Shown: piece after piece, positions 54,468 to 63,977 of the stretch | How the letters are laid out: each line of letters opens with the position of its first letter | Position numbering within the stretch: position 1 is the first letter of the stretch | NCBI RefSeq assembly: GCF_000426565.1 | Contig: NZ_AUFP01000005.1 | Span: forward strand, 202,617-266,616 | Source of the DNA: Segatella albensis DSM 11370 = JCM 12258 | GTDB taxonomy: Bacteria; Bacteroidota; Bacteroidia; Bacteroidales; Bacteroidaceae | Direction of reading: 5' to 3' | DNA length: 64,000 bases | Notes under the pieces: model-generated | What the model was told of the DNA's origin: nothing | What the model saw: only the letters and a program-made list of their open reading frames with translations | Databases searched by the model: none | Program-made: the position numbers and the translations under genes

Positions 54468-55655
54468 TTAATCCATTCGACCCTTGTAATCTTCATAATG
54501 ATAAGTTCGTAAAATCTCCAATTCTCCATCCATATGCGCAATTCCAATCGCAGGATGACTGATGCCATTAAAAGTTGTTGTCTTCACCGTAGTGTAATGT
54601 AGCATATCTTCAAAGATGATATTTTCCCCGATCTCCAGTTCATGGTCAAATTGCCAACTGCTCATGAAATCTCCGCTAAGACAAGAATTACCACCTAATC
54701 GATAAACATTCGGAAGTCTCTGAGTACGACCTTGTTTCAAGTCCTCCTCATAGTCTTCCAAGGTCTTCGCCCCTCTGACTACTGGATGATATGGCATCTC
54801 CAAACAGTCTGGCATATGACAAGTGAAACTCACGTCAAGTATGGCCGTTCGGATACCATGATTTTCTACGATATCAACGACATGAGAGACAAGAGGTCCT
54901 GTTTGCCATCCAAAGGCACTTCCGGGTTCAAGTATGACATGGAGATGTGGATATCTGGCATGGAAATCATGAAGGGTTTTTACCAGAAGTTCTATATCAT
55001 AGTCTTTTCTTGTCATCAGATGACCGCCTCCGAAATTTATCCACTTTATTTGATCGAACCATCCCGAGAATTTATCCTCTATATGTTTCAAGGTTCGGGC
55101 AAACACGTCAGAGCCACTCTCACAATGACAATGGCAATGAAAGCCTTCTATATCAGAAGGTAACACTGACGGAAGATCTTCGGCTAGCACGCCAAATCTT
55201 GTGCCAGGAGCACAAGGATTATACAGATCCGTACCCACCTCGGAATACTCGGGATTCACTCGGATTCCAAAACTTATTTGCGAATTCTGTCGACGAGCCC
55301 TTTCATGATAACGCTCATATTGTGTAAGGGAATTAAAAGTTAGATGACTGGAACACTTGGCTATCTCATCTATCTCGAAATCGTTATATGCAGGTGAGAA
55401 TGTATGTGCCTTACTGCCAAACTCTTCAAGAGCCAACTTAGCCTCACACAGGGAACTTGCGGTGGTGGCATTGATATATTCTCTGAAAATCGGAAAGGTC
55501 TTCCACAACGCATAAGCCTTGAAAGCCAGAATAATCTCAACGTCTGAACGAAGAGCTACACTTCTTATTAATTGTAGATTATCTCTAAGTTTTGATTCCT
55601 CTAATATATATATTGGCTGCTTGATGCCATCAAAAGTATCCAAATTTACGCTCAT
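54468..55655 (-). CDS. nspC: Carboxynorspermidine decarboxylase
   Basis: 395 aa fold-III PLP enzyme. PLP Lys is in ILAFKAYALWKTFPIF (about residue 46); INFGGGHLMTRKDYD and LEPGSAFGWQTGPLV are the phosphate-binding and pocket regions, and SFTCHMPDCLEMPYHPVV gives the catalytic Cys. It converts carboxy(nor)spermidine to (nor)spermidine, the last step of polyamine synthesis in Bacteroidota. No carboxynorspermidine dehydrogenase gene is near. A -7 element TAACTTTG (minus, 55681-55688) is upstream. Confidence 0.93.
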   Translation of the reverse strand: MSVNLDTFDGIKQPIYILEESKLRDNLQLIRSVALRSDVEIILAFKAYALWKTFPIFREYINATTASSLCEAKLALEEFGSKAHTFSPAYNDFEIDEIAKCSSHLTFNSLTQYERYHERARRQNSQISFGIRVNPEYSEVGTDLYNPCAPGTRFGVLAEDLPSVLPSDIEGFHCHCHCESGSDVFARTLKHIEDKFSGWFDQIKWINFGGGHLMTRKDYDIELLVKTLHDFHARYPHLHVILEPGSAFGWQTGPLVSHVVDIVENHGIRTAILDVSFTCHMPDCLEMPYHPVVRGAKTLEDYEEDLKQGRTQRLPNVYRLGGNSCLSGDFMSSWQFDHELEIGENIIFEDMLHYTTVKTTTFNGISHPAIGIAHMDGELEILRTYHYEDYKGRMD

Positions 55656-55708
55656 ACTTGATTAAAACTAATTTTTGCCACAAAGTTAGCTTTTTATTTC
55701 GGATAACA

Positions 55709-55739
55709 TTGTAAATTCCAGATAAATTTCATACTTTTG
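55709..55739 (+). promoter_or_regulatory. Promoter of the ThiE-like gene
   Basis: TTG (55709-55711), 20-bp spacer, TACTTTTG (55732-55739): a good Bacteroidota promoter; start near 55746, leader about 17 nt. Confidence 0.6.
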
Positions 55740-55762
55740 CAAAAGGAAAGACAAATAGACAG

Positions 55763-56371
55763 ATGAAATTAGTAATAATGACTAAATCCACATTCTTTGT
55801 GGAAGAAGACAAAATACTGACATCTCTCTTTGATGAGGGTATGGATAACTTGCACTTATACAAACCGGGATCGACACCGATGTATTGTGAGCGCTTGTTA
55901 TCTTTATTACCTGAAGACTACTATCGAAAAATTACAGTTCACGATCATTTTTATTTAAGACAGGAATATAATTTAGCCGGTATACATATTGATAACCCTT
56001 CTGATTCCATACCGGATTCTTATAAGGGGAAAATCAGCCGAACCTGTACTCAGATAGAACAAATAAAGGATTTAAAGAAAAAATCCAACTATATATTTCT
56101 TAAAAACATTTTCGATTGTATAGAATTCAAGGATGAGAAGTCGAACTTTAATATGAACCAACTTGAAGAAGCCGCTAAAAACGGACTTATCGACAAGAAG
56201 GTTTATGCGCTTGGTGGTATGAGCATTGATAACATCAAATTAGCTAAAGATTTAGGGTTCGGAGGTGTTGTAATCTGTGGTGACCTATGGAACAGATTTG
56301 ACATTCATCATGAATCAGATTTCAAAGAGTTGATAGCTCACTTCGAAAAATTGAGAAAAGCAGTAGGATAA
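55763..56371 (+). CDS. Thiamine-phosphate-synthase-fold protein (ThiE/TenI-like)
   Basis: 202 aa TIM-barrel protein of the ThiE/TenI group: begins MKLVIMTKSTFFVEEDKILT, has LHLYKPGS, the barrel strand YALGGMSIDNIKLAKDLGF and GVVICGDLW. ThiE normally has clear pyrophosphate-binding Ser/Thr and Arg residues; they are not obvious here, so it may act like TenI or be a diverged ThiE. It stands alone, without other thi genes, 39 nt before prs. Confidence 0.7.
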   Translation: MKLVIMTKSTFFVEEDKILTSLFDEGMDNLHLYKPGSTPMYCERLLSLLPEDYYRKITVHDHFYLRQEYNLAGIHIDNPSDSIPDSYKGKISRTCTQIEQIKDLKKKSNYIFLKNIFDCIEFKDEKSNFNMNQLEEAAKNGLIDKKVYALGGMSIDNIKLAKDLGFGGVVICGDLWNRFDIHHESDFKELIAHFEKLRKAVG

Positions 56372-56410
56372 AAGGATATACTATTATATTAAATATAAAC
56401 GCTAAGTAAA

Positions 56411-57349
56411 ATGAGTGATAACAACTCTTTTTTGGTATTCTCAGGAACTAACACGAGATACCTTGCAGAAAAAATCTGCGCAAGTTTAGGATGCCCATTA
56501 GGTAATTTGGTAGTAACTAAATTCTCTGATGGCGAATTCGCTGTATCATATGAAGAATCTATTCGCGGACGCGATGTCTTCTTGGTACAGAGTACATTCC
56601 CTAATTCAGACAACCTCATGGAGCTCTTACTTATGATTGATGCTGCAAAACGTGCTTCTGCACGAAACATCATCGCTGTAATCCCTTACTTCGGTTGGGC
56701 ACGACAGGATCGTAAGGATAAGCCAAGAGTTAGTATTGGTGCAAAACTTGTTGCCGATCTTCTAAGTGTAGCTGGTATCGACCGCGTGATTACTATGGAT
56801 TTACATGCTGATCAGATTCAGGGATTCTTCAATGTTCCTGTAGATCATCTTTATGCATCTGGTGTAATCTTACCTTATCTTCAGTCTCTTCACCTCAAAG
56901 ATCTAGTAATTGCATCTCCTGATGTCGGCGGTAGTAAGCGTGCTAACACTTATGCAAAATATCTGGGTTGCCCATTGGTATTATGCAATAAGACTCGTGC
57001 TCGTGCAAATGTTGTAGCTAGTATGCAGATTATTGGTGATGTAAAAGGTAAGAATGTCGTTATCATCGATGATATGGTTGACACAGCTGGTACTATCACA
57101 AAAGCTGCCAATATCATGAAAGAAGCTGGTGCTTTAAGCGTCCGTGCATGTGCTTCTCACTGCGTTATGAGTGGTCCTGCTTCTGAACGTGTTCAGGAGT
57201 CTGACCTTGAGGAGATTGTTTTCACAGATTCTATTCCTTATACACAACGTTGTTCTAAGGTTAAACAATTGAGCGTTGCTGATATGTTCGCTGAAACTAT
57301 CAAACGCGTTGTCAACAATGAGAGTATCTCTTCTCAATATATCGTATAA
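56411..57349 (+). CDS. prs: Ribose-phosphate pyrophosphokinase
   Basis: 312 aa, normal length. PRPP synthetase: N-terminal GNTR-like SGTNTRYLAEKICASLGCPLG, FSDGEFAVSYEESIRGRDVF, YFGWARQDRKDKPR (ATP-binding) and the PRPP-binding loop VVIIDDMVDTAGTITKAA. Makes PRPP for nucleotides, histidine and NAD. It follows the ThiE-like gene by 39 nt and is closed by a strong terminator. Confidence 0.97.
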   Translation: MSDNNSFLVFSGTNTRYLAEKICASLGCPLGNLVVTKFSDGEFAVSYEESIRGRDVFLVQSTFPNSDNLMELLLMIDAAKRASARNIIAVIPYFGWARQDRKDKPRVSIGAKLVADLLSVAGIDRVITMDLHADQIQGFFNVPVDHLYASGVILPYLQSLHLKDLVIASPDVGGSKRANTYAKYLGCPLVLCNKTRARANVVASMQIIGDVKGKNVVIIDDMVDTAGTITKAANIMKEAGALSVRACASHCVMSGPASERVQESDLEEIVFTDSIPYTQRCSKVKQLSVADMFAETIKRVVNNESISSQYIV

Positions 57350-57364
57350 TAAATTCATATATAA

Positions 57365-57405
57365 CAAAAAAAAGACCGGCATCATTAATGTCGGTCTTTT
57401 TTTTA
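57365..57405 (+). terminator. Rho-independent terminator of prs
   Basis: AAAGACCGGCAT / ATGTCGGTCTTT stem (one G-U) with a 5-6 nt loop and T-run to 57404. A-run on the other side makes it possibly bidirectional. Confidence 0.88.
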
Positions 57406-57457
57406 TCTGAATTTAATATTCCTAATCTATCATGAATAGCTCCTTTTCTCGTCATCA

Positions 57458-57523
57458 TTAGCATCCCTGCATTTCCTTAGTGAATAAGGCGAACTCTACG
57501 GTAATGATAGTTTTCTTGTTCAT
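57458..57523 (-). pseudogene. 5' fragment of a third operon gene, 21 codons
   Basis: The ATG at 57521-57523 starts MNKKTIITV, almost the same beginning as the neighbouring MNRKTIIITLLAL signal peptide, with spacing of 12 nt after the esterase-like stop. After nine codons the signal-like pattern is lost and a stop follows at 57458-57460. I read it as the truncated start of a lost gene. Short length makes this tentative. Confidence 0.4.
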
Positions 57524-57535
57524 TATTCTTTGTTC

Positions 57536-58693
57536 CTATTTAATATACTTTTCGACCTCTTCTGCCAATGTCGGATGTCCTTTCTTGATATATTGATAGA
57601 CATCGTTGCGTGTTTTCACCTCGCCTTTAGTACGTTTGCTGATACGCTTAACAAAACTATCATCGAAAAGTTTTGGCTCCATGTGAGGAGTGGAGAACTC
57701 ACTGACAGGACGAAAGAATACAATGCCGTCGATGCGGTCGCCCATTGTTTCTGCTTCATAATAAGGACTCCCGTTCGTCTTACTCAACATCTGCTCTGTA
57801 TAGATGAAATGGAAGAAGTCCGAGACTTTAATGCTTGCAAATGGACTGCCAACGATGTCGAAAGCAACAGGATGGTCGCCATTCAAACGGAATGCATCAT
57901 CTGCCAACCCATCGCTACAACGTTCCCAACGGAATTCATCAGTTACAGGAATATAGCCATTACTGCCCATCAGCCCACCCCAGAGTTTAATAGAGAAAAA
58001 CCTGTTAGGATAGAGAACAGAAAGAATCTTCCCAGCCGTTGCCTGTACATGATACATTCCAGACTTCGCATTATAGGCACAATGGAACTGACGCTGTGTA
58101 TGTGAAGATCCTGCATAGTAAAGTACCTTCTTGTTCTGGCCAACGTATCCCGCAATTTTGTTGGCTGTTGACTGGTCGCGGCTCAGCGTGTATTCGTATT
58201 TGTCACCATCCAAAAATTGCAACATATAAGGTGGGTCAAGTAAGAGCAGACGGGAGAACTTGCCTTGCGCTCTGTTGTAATGCCACAAGGCCTTGATGTC
58301 CTCCATTGCTTCCTTGTACGGCCAGCCGTATGTGTCAGGTGCATCACGGAGAATCTGCAGTGCCAAGTCCTCACGAAAGGTTTTCGACATCATTAGCGTG
58401 TCGGCCTCTTTCTGGTCAATGCTATTACCGCTTTCCCAAGCCAGCGCGTCAATGTGAAACGTTGTATCGTTTGCAGCATGGTTGAGGTAATCAGCCAAGA
58501 ATAGCATGTGATCTTTTATCCAATGGTCCTCGCCCAATGCTACCACATTATAATCCTTTATCTTCTGAGTAATATAATCGAATGGTCTCACCGACTGCTT
58601 TTGGATAAAGGACAGATATGAATTTATTGTCTGTGCCCAGCCCATAATAGCGACGAGAGCGAGCAGTGTGATGATGATAGTTTTCCTATTCAT
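57536..58693 (-). CDS. Exported erythromycin-esterase-like / TraB-like protein
   Basis: About 385 aa with signal peptide (MNRKTIIITLLALVAIMGWA). The N-terminal region has VVALGEDHWIKDHMLFLADY, like the GLGExxH motif of erythromycin-esterase and TraB/ChaN-type hydrolases; later YYAGSSHTQRQFH gives a second His motif. The start is placed at 58691-58693. Bases here are richer in G+C and codon use differs from the neighbours, pointing to acquisition. It is between remnants of two other genes. Confidence 0.72.
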   Translation of the reverse strand: MNRKTIIITLLALVAIMGWAQTINSYLSFIQKQSVRPFDYITQKIKDYNVVALGEDHWIKDHMLFLADYLNHAANDTTFHIDALAWESGNSIDQKEADTLMMSKTFREDLALQILRDAPDTYGWPYKEAMEDIKALWHYNRAQGKFSRLLLLDPPYMLQFLDGDKYEYTLSRDQSTANKIAGYVGQNKKVLYYAGSSHTQRQFHCAYNAKSGMYHVQATAGKILSVLYPNRFFSIKLWGGLMGSNGYIPVTDEFRWERCSDGLADDAFRLNGDHPVAFDIVGSPFASIKVSDFFHFIYTEQMLSKTNGSPYYEAETMGDRIDGIVFFRPVSEFSTPHMEPKLFDDSFVKRISKRTKGEVKTRNDVYQYIKKGHPTLAEEVEKYIK

Positions 58694-58706
58694 CTTGATA
58701 GTGGTT

Positions 58707-58808
58707 TTATAGTCTGTTCTTTTCTGCATTAACAGCGCCCGTGCCCTTGTACTTGTACTCGCTTCGGGTAGCGTTGAAATTATACATCAGCAACATCACT
58801 TTTCTACC
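58707..58808 (-). pseudogene. 3' fragment of an outer membrane beta-barrel gene
   Basis: The minus frame reads GRKVMLLMYNFNATRSEYKY then KGTGAVNAEKNRL and stop (58707-58709). That is the typical C-terminus of Bacteroidota outer membrane beta-barrel / TonB-receptor-like proteins (YNFN...SKYKGTGAGNEEKNRL type). Upstream of 58808 the similarity ends. It stops 13 nt before the esterase-like ATG, as in an operon. Confidence 0.7.
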
Positions 58809-58860
58809 GGTTAATGCGCAATTCGTTGATATAAGAGCATTTACATATATGCTGACTTAT

Positions 58861-58894
58861 ATGAGACATATTTGTTTTACCAAATATGTCTCAT
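58861..58894. terminator. Perfect 14-bp hairpin after glgP
   Basis: ATGAGACATATTTG and CAAATATGTCTCAT are perfect complements with a 6-nt loop, 7 nt after the glgP stop on the minus strand. There is no T-run on that side, so termination is not certain. Confidence 0.6.
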
Positions 58895-58901
58895 ACTATT
58901 T

Positions 58902-61463
58902 TTAGTCTAACCACTTCACGTAGCAGAAATCCTGACGATGTGGAAGATTCTTGTTCTTAGGATACATACGGACACATGTACGGAATGATCCTGCCTTATC
59001 TGGTTCTACTTCTGTTTCAAAGGTATAATTGTTACCTTCATGACCTATAACCTTAAACTGATGGACACTATAGATTTCATGATCAGAAGGATCGCTTGCA
59101 GGTTTCAACGTTACCAATTCCAAGCCGACTGCATCATCAAGACCTTGCTCATCAATAACATACTTGACTGTGTATTTTACTCCAGTCTCTCCACCTGTTT
59201 CTAGTACTTGTGTATCCTTATCTACTACGTGGATAGAATCCCATCGCTCTGCAACGGTCTCTTTCCAAAGAGCGATATCCTTAGCCAAACGATTGTCATT
59301 TGCAGAAAGTTCTTTGAAACGCTTAGCTTCCTTGATATAGAACTTATCGTAATAATCATCCAACAGACGCTTCATCGTATAATGTGGAGCAATAGTTGCA
59401 ATAGAATTCTTCACTACCTTTATCCAATCAGGGCTATATGATTTATCACCCTTGTTATAATACATTGGAATGATGTCATTCTCCAATAAATTATAGATAG
59501 TAGCGGCATCAAGTGCATCTTGGTAACCTTGATTCTCGTAGGTACGCTTCTGTGGTAATGCCCATCCAGCACCTTCACGATAACCTTCTACCCACCATCC
59601 ATCAAGAACTGACAGGTTAACAACTCCGTTCATCTCGGCTTTCTCACCTGATGTACCAGATGCCTCAAGAGGACGGGTTGGGGTGTTCATCCAAATATCT
59701 ACACCTGATACTAGACGACGTGCCAACTGCATATCATAATCTTCCAGGAAGATAATCTTTCCAAGGAACTCTGGACGCTGACTGATCTCATAAATTCTCT
59801 TTATCAGTCCTTGTCCGGCACCATCTGCAGGATGAGCTTTACCAGAGAAGAAGAACAGAACTGGACGCTCTGGATTATTAACGATCTTATTGAGACGGTC
59901 TAGATCTGTAAATAGAAGATGGGCACGCTTATAAGTGGCAAAACGGCGACAGAATCCTATCATCAATGCATTAGGATTGATACGCTCTAACAAAGTCATT
60001 ACGCGAGCTGGATCTCCTTGATTACGCAACCATGTCTGTGTAAACTTCTCACGAATATAGTCTACCAATTTCTTCTTAAGTGTCAAGCGGGTATTCCAAA
60101 TCTCATCGTCAGAAACGTTGTATATCGCATGCCAGATCTTTTCATTACTTTGATCGTGCATAAAGTTCTTGTCGAAATACTTATCATAAAGCTTACGCCA
60201 CTCTGTTGCTGTCCATGTTGGGAAATGTACTCCATTGGTAACATAACCTACATGATTCTCCTCTGGGAAATATCCATTCCATATAGGAGCAAACATTTTC
60301 TGAGAAACCCAACCATGCAATTTACTTACACCATTTACTTCTTGGCAAGTGTTACATGCAAAGGTTGACATACAGAACCTTTCTCCATGATCATCAGGAT
60401 TCTGACGACCCATACCAATAAACTCGTCCCATGAGATGCCTAGTTTGGCTGGATAACCACCCATATATTTTCCAAAGAGTGCTTCATCAAAATAATCATG
60501 ACCAGCAGGAACTGGGGTGTGGACAGTGTAAAGAGAAGAAGCACGAACCAATTCTAATGCTTGATTAAATGTAAGTCCACCATCTACATAGTCACAAAGA
60601 CGCTGCAAATTACACAATGCTGCATGTCCCTCATTACAATGATAAATGTCTTTTTTGATTCCAAGTTTCTTTAAGGCAAGTATACCACCAATACCTAACA
60701 GGATTTCTTGCTTTAAGCGGTTTTCCCAATCACCACCATAGAGAGCATGAGTAATAGGCTTATCGAATTCTGAGTTCATCTCGTTGTCTGTATCCAACAA
60801 ATACAACTTAATTCGACCGACATTTACCTGCCATACATAGGCGTGAACTTGATAATTTATATATGGTACATCTACGACAACAGGATTTCCTTTCTCATCT
60901 ACAACTCGTTCTATAGGCAATGAATTAAAATTCTGTGCTTCGTAATTTGCTATCTGCTGACCATCCATACTCAAAGATTGAGTGAAATAGCCATAACGAT
61001 ACAAGAAACCTACTGCACACATGTCTACATTACTATCTGAAGCCTCCTTCAAATAGTCTCCTGCTAACATTCCTAAACCTCCTGAATATATCTTCAATAC
61101 TTGGTTTAATCCATATTCCATAGAGAAATATGCAACAGAAGGACGCTCTGCATTAGGTTTTTCATCCATATATTGACGAAACAACTTATAGACTTCATTA
61201 ACAGTCTTCATCATTGCCTTATCCTTCACAATTTCCTCCTTACGATCGTAACTGAGACGCTCTAGAAGCAGAACTGGATTGTGTCCCACTTCTTCATAAA
61301 GTTTCTCGTCAAGACTTTTAAACATGTTACGAGCTTCGTAATTCCAAGCCCACCACATATTATGAGCTAGTTCGTCAAGGCACTTCAACTGCTCTGGAAG
61401 ACGTGATTTAACGGTCAACTCCTTCCAAAGAGGAGCATTGGCATAATCAGCTTTAATTTTCAT
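58902..61463 (-). CDS. glgP: Glycogen phosphorylase (alpha-glucan phosphorylase, GT35)
   Basis: 853 aa. N-terminal DUF3417-type beginning ([20 protein letters not shown]), then the GT35 catalytic region with [38 protein letters not shown] and the PLP-lysine segment [18 protein letters not shown]. It releases glucose-1-phosphate from alpha-1,4-glucans. It is 27 nt downstream of the glycogen synthase gene, making a store-and-release pair. Confidence 0.95.
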   Translation of the reverse strand: MKIKADYANAPLWKELTVKSRLPEQLKCLDELAHNMWWAWNYEARNMFKSLDEKLYEEVGHNPVLLLERLSYDRKEEIVKDKAMMKTVNEVYKLFRQYMDEKPNAERPSVAYFSMEYGLNQVLKIYSGGLGMLAGDYLKEASDSNVDMCAVGFLYRYGYFTQSLSMDGQQIANYEAQNFNSLPIERVVDEKGNPVVVDVPYINYQVHAYVWQVNVGRIKLYLLDTDNEMNSEFDKPITHALYGGDWENRLKQEILLGIGGILALKKLGIKKDIYHCNEGHAALCNLQRLCDYVDGGLTFNQALELVRASSLYTVHTPVPAGHDYFDEALFGKYMGGYPAKLGISWDEFIGMGRQNPDDHGERFCMSTFACNTCQEVNGVSKLHGWVSQKMFAPIWNGYFPEENHVGYVTNGVHFPTWTATEWRKLYDKYFDKNFMHDQSNEKIWHAIYNVSDDEIWNTRLTLKKKLVDYIREKFTQTWLRNQGDPARVMTLLERINPNALMIGFCRRFATYKRAHLLFTDLDRLNKIVNNPERPVLFFFSGKAHPADGAGQGLIKRIYEISQRPEFLGKIIFLEDYDMQLARRLVSGVDIWMNTPTRPLEASGTSGEKAEMNGVVNLSVLDGWWVEGYREGAGWALPQKRTYENQGYQDALDAATIYNLLENDIIPMYYNKGDKSYSPDWIKVVKNSIATIAPHYTMKRLLDDYYDKFYIKEAKRFKELSANDNRLAKDIALWKETVAERWDSIHVVDKDTQVLETGGETGVKYTVKYVIDEQGLDDAVGLELVTLKPASDPSDHEIYSVHQFKVIGHEGNNYTFETEVEPDKAGSFRTCVRMYPKNKNLPHRQDFCYVKWLD

Positions 61464-61490
61464 AATTCAAATAGTTTATATATATTCTAA

Positions 61491-63143
61491 TCAATTTTCG
61501 TTTCTCTTCTCTGAAGCACGCAAAGCATAGTCATAGGCTTTCTCATAGTGCTTGATAAAATTCTCCCATAATGCTTTCTCTGATAAAGTTTCAGCATTAC
61601 TACGACACTGATTAATTTCATCAGCATTCATATTGGAATATTTTATAACTGTATCTTTGATAACATCTGCTACCTCTGAATAATTATAATCTGTACGATG
61701 GATAACTTTCACTCCATCCTCTATCTCACTATAACCTCCTTTCACAGAATTAGCCCATAAGCCAAAACCTGCTAAATCTGTAGTAATACAAGGTACCTTA
61801 AAGGCTATCGCTTCTAAGGGTGTATATCCCCAAGGCTCATAGTATGAAGGATAAATACATAAGTCATTACCCAACACCACGTCATAATATGTCATATTCA
61901 CAATACCATCATCACCTGTAAGATAGCATGGTAAAAATATGAGTTTTACAACATCATCTGTGGCATTATGGAAATCTAGATATTTCAACATGCCAAGAAC
62001 ATTGTCTTGACTCATATTATTCAACCAATGAGTAATTTCAGGAACCTCAAGTGGAGTTGTGATTTTTTTATTTGAATTTAATCTATCTATTAAATCCTGA
62101 CGAGGTGAACCTACCCAACCTGGAACTTCTATAAAAGCAAGTATCTTCTTACCCAAATCTTTAGAACGTTTCAAACGATTCATAGATTCGATAAAAACAT
62201 CAACTCCTTTATTACGAAATTCATAACGTCCACTTGTTGATATAATCAAGGTGTTCTCATCAGAAAACTCTTGTCCTATCAAAGCATTCGCAATCGCAAA
62301 ACAACGTTTACGAGCACTTTCTCTATGCTTTGTAAAAGAATCGCCCTTAGGAACAAAATTATTTTCAAAACCATTTGGTAAGACATAGTCTACAGATTTA
62401 TCCAATAATTCCTTACATTCGTTGGCTGTAATATCACTAACCGTGGTAAAGCAATCTACATGAAATGCTGTTTGTTTTTCAATAGAATGCTTACTCTCCA
62501 TATTCAACTCCCGCGCCATTTGATCTCCATTATAGGCGAATAGATAATCATATAAAGGCTTATTGTTTCCAGCAATACTTCGTCCAATACAAGTTGCATG
62601 AGTTGTAAATATGGACGCAATAGATGGAACCATTTTTTGTAAGAATAGAGCAGCAAAACCTGTTTGCCACTCATTGGCATGAAATATTACTTTTTTACCA
62701 TTAAGATGATAGAAATCATAAAAACTCTCTACAACCTTGGCTGTAGCATAAGCAAACATTGCACTATCATCATAATCACCATAAGCATGTAAACTATCTA
62801 CTTGGAAATCCTCCCATAGACGACCGTATATTTCATTCTTTTTATTAAAAAAGGACTTGTAACCAACAATAAAAGCTAAAGGTCTTCCTGGAATATCCCA
62901 TCTTCCTACCTTTAACTCTAATCCTTGTTCACGTGTCTTCGTAACCCAATCAGAAAAGAGACTACTATCTTCTATAAAATATGGACAAGTCTCATTCTCC
63001 CAACAATTAGGCCCTAGAAAGATAATATGATCTTTCAATTTATCGTGTAGAGTTTTTGCTTTGGTAGAAAGTACTGTATAAATACCTCCTACTTTATTGC
63101 AAACCTCCCAACTTGTTTCAAATATATAGTCTGGAAAATACAT
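61491..63143 (-). CDS. Glycogen synthase, GT3 (eukaryote-like) type
   Basis: 550 aa. It begins FETSWEVCNKVGGIYTVLST, the start of GT3 glycogen synthases (the eukaryotic type), and has HANEWQTGFAALFLQK, TTHATCIGRSIAG, and the C-terminal EPWGYTPLEAIAFKVPC donor site. It transfers glucose to growing glycogen. Bacteroidota use GT3 rather than the GlgA (GT5) enzyme. Upstream gene of glgP. No clear promoter is seen. Confidence 0.93.
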   Translation of the reverse strand: MYFPDYIFETSWEVCNKVGGIYTVLSTKAKTLHDKLKDHIIFLGPNCWENETCPYFIEDSSLFSDWVTKTREQGLELKVGRWDIPGRPLAFIVGYKSFFNKKNEIYGRLWEDFQVDSLHAYGDYDDSAMFAYATAKVVESFYDFYHLNGKKVIFHANEWQTGFAALFLQKMVPSIASIFTTHATCIGRSIAGNNKPLYDYLFAYNGDQMARELNMESKHSIEKQTAFHVDCFTTVSDITANECKELLDKSVDYVLPNGFENNFVPKGDSFTKHRESARKRCFAIANALIGQEFSDENTLIISTSGRYEFRNKGVDVFIESMNRLKRSKDLGKKILAFIEVPGWVGSPRQDLIDRLNSNKKITTPLEVPEITHWLNNMSQDNVLGMLKYLDFHNATDDVVKLIFLPCYLTGDDGIVNMTYYDVVLGNDLCIYPSYYEPWGYTPLEAIAFKVPCITTDLAGFGLWANSVKGGYSEIEDGVKVIHRTDYNYSEVADVIKDTVIKYSNMNADEINQCRSNAETLSEKALWENFIKHYEKAYDYALRASEKRNEN

Positions 63144-63260
63144 AGTTCTCCCTCCCTAATCAAACATGTAACCAGCGCAAAGGTAACATAAAATTACTAA
63201 AAATGCAACTTTGAAGACAACATTTTTCAAAAAACAGAATATTTCTTGATGCAAATAGTT

Positions 63261-63268
63261 TATATTTG
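63261..63268 (+). promoter_or_regulatory. Predicted -7 element for the small exported protein
   Basis: TATATTTG, 25 nt before the ATG at 63294. It excludes an upstream in-frame ATG at 63246 as the start. Confidence 0.5.
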
Positions 63269-63293
63269 CACAAAAAACATAATACAAAGAAAT

Positions 63294-63719
63294 ATGAGAA
63301 AAAACATAATTATAATGGGCCTGTTATTTATGGCTCTAAAAGGCTTTGCACAAGCAGATAGTACAACTTTCAAAGGACATTTGTACAACAATGAATATGA
63401 AGTTTATATAGATATGAACTTCTATAAAAATGACATTCTAGTACCACATCAAGAAATATTCGGCAAGATAGCAGGCTTCTTTGGTGATATACACGATGGT
63501 AGGAAATGGTTATTTACATCAGCAAAAATAGTTAATAAAAGGAATGCTCAAATAGAAATCATCAACGATTATGGAAGTGAAGATCTAGAGGCAACTTTGA
63601 CATGTAATCCAGATGGTACATACACTTTAACTCAAGAAAAAGGAAGTACCATAAAAATTGCAAGAAATCGTAAATGGATAAAAATGCCTAAGACTTTGGT
63701 ATTCAAAAAGACAAGATAA
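63294..63719 (+). CDS. Small exported protein of unknown function
   Basis: About 141 aa: signal peptide (MRKNIIIMGLLFMALKGFA, cleavage before QAD), then a beta-rich domain of about 120 residues with TFKGHLYNNEYEVYIDMNFY and LEATLTCNPDGTYTLTQEKG. The layout of repeated strands resembles small Bacteroidota lipocalin-like secreted proteins. It is monocistronic with its own promoter and a hairpin after it. Confidence 0.7.
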   Translation: MRKNIIIMGLLFMALKGFAQADSTTFKGHLYNNEYEVYIDMNFYKNDILVPHQEIFGKIAGFFGDIHDGRKWLFTSAKIVNKRNAQIEIINDYGSEDLEATLTCNPDGTYTLTQEKGSTIKIARNRKWIKMPKTLVFKKTR

Positions 63720-63835
63720 TTCTTTAATAGAATATAAGCATTCCCAATCCCAGCGAATAGAGTTCCATAATTCGCGAATTTGGAAGCATCCGACCCGGTG
63801 CACGGAAATTCTCAAAATATGAGCTACATATATAG

Positions 63836-63866
63836 GCCTGTCAGAAAGAAAAACTGGCAGGCTTTT
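63836..63866 (+). terminator. Terminator after the small exported protein
   Basis: GCCTGTCAG and CTGGCAGGC form an 8-bp stem with one mismatch and an A-rich loop, followed by TTTT. It is 117 nt after the stop of the gene. Confidence 0.6.
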
Positions 63867-63932
63867 ATCATGAAGAAGCCTGAGCATGACTTTTCTCCTC
63901 TATAGCCCAGCAATATCCCGAGTTATATGAAA

Positions 63933-63968
63933 CGAAAAAAGCCCCGAATACTTTCGTAATCGAGGCTT
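63933..63968 (-). terminator. Terminator of the rRNA operon
   Basis: On the minus strand AAGCCTCG and CGGGGCTT form a stem with a 12-nt loop, followed by TTTTTTCG. It lies just after the 5S rRNA end. Confidence 0.8.
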
Positions 63969-63977
63969 GATTTAAAA

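Noticed and set aside
57530..58105. 191-codon plus-strand frame opposite the esterase-like gene.
   Set aside because: The minus-strand gene has a signal peptide and family motifs; the plus frame has neither.
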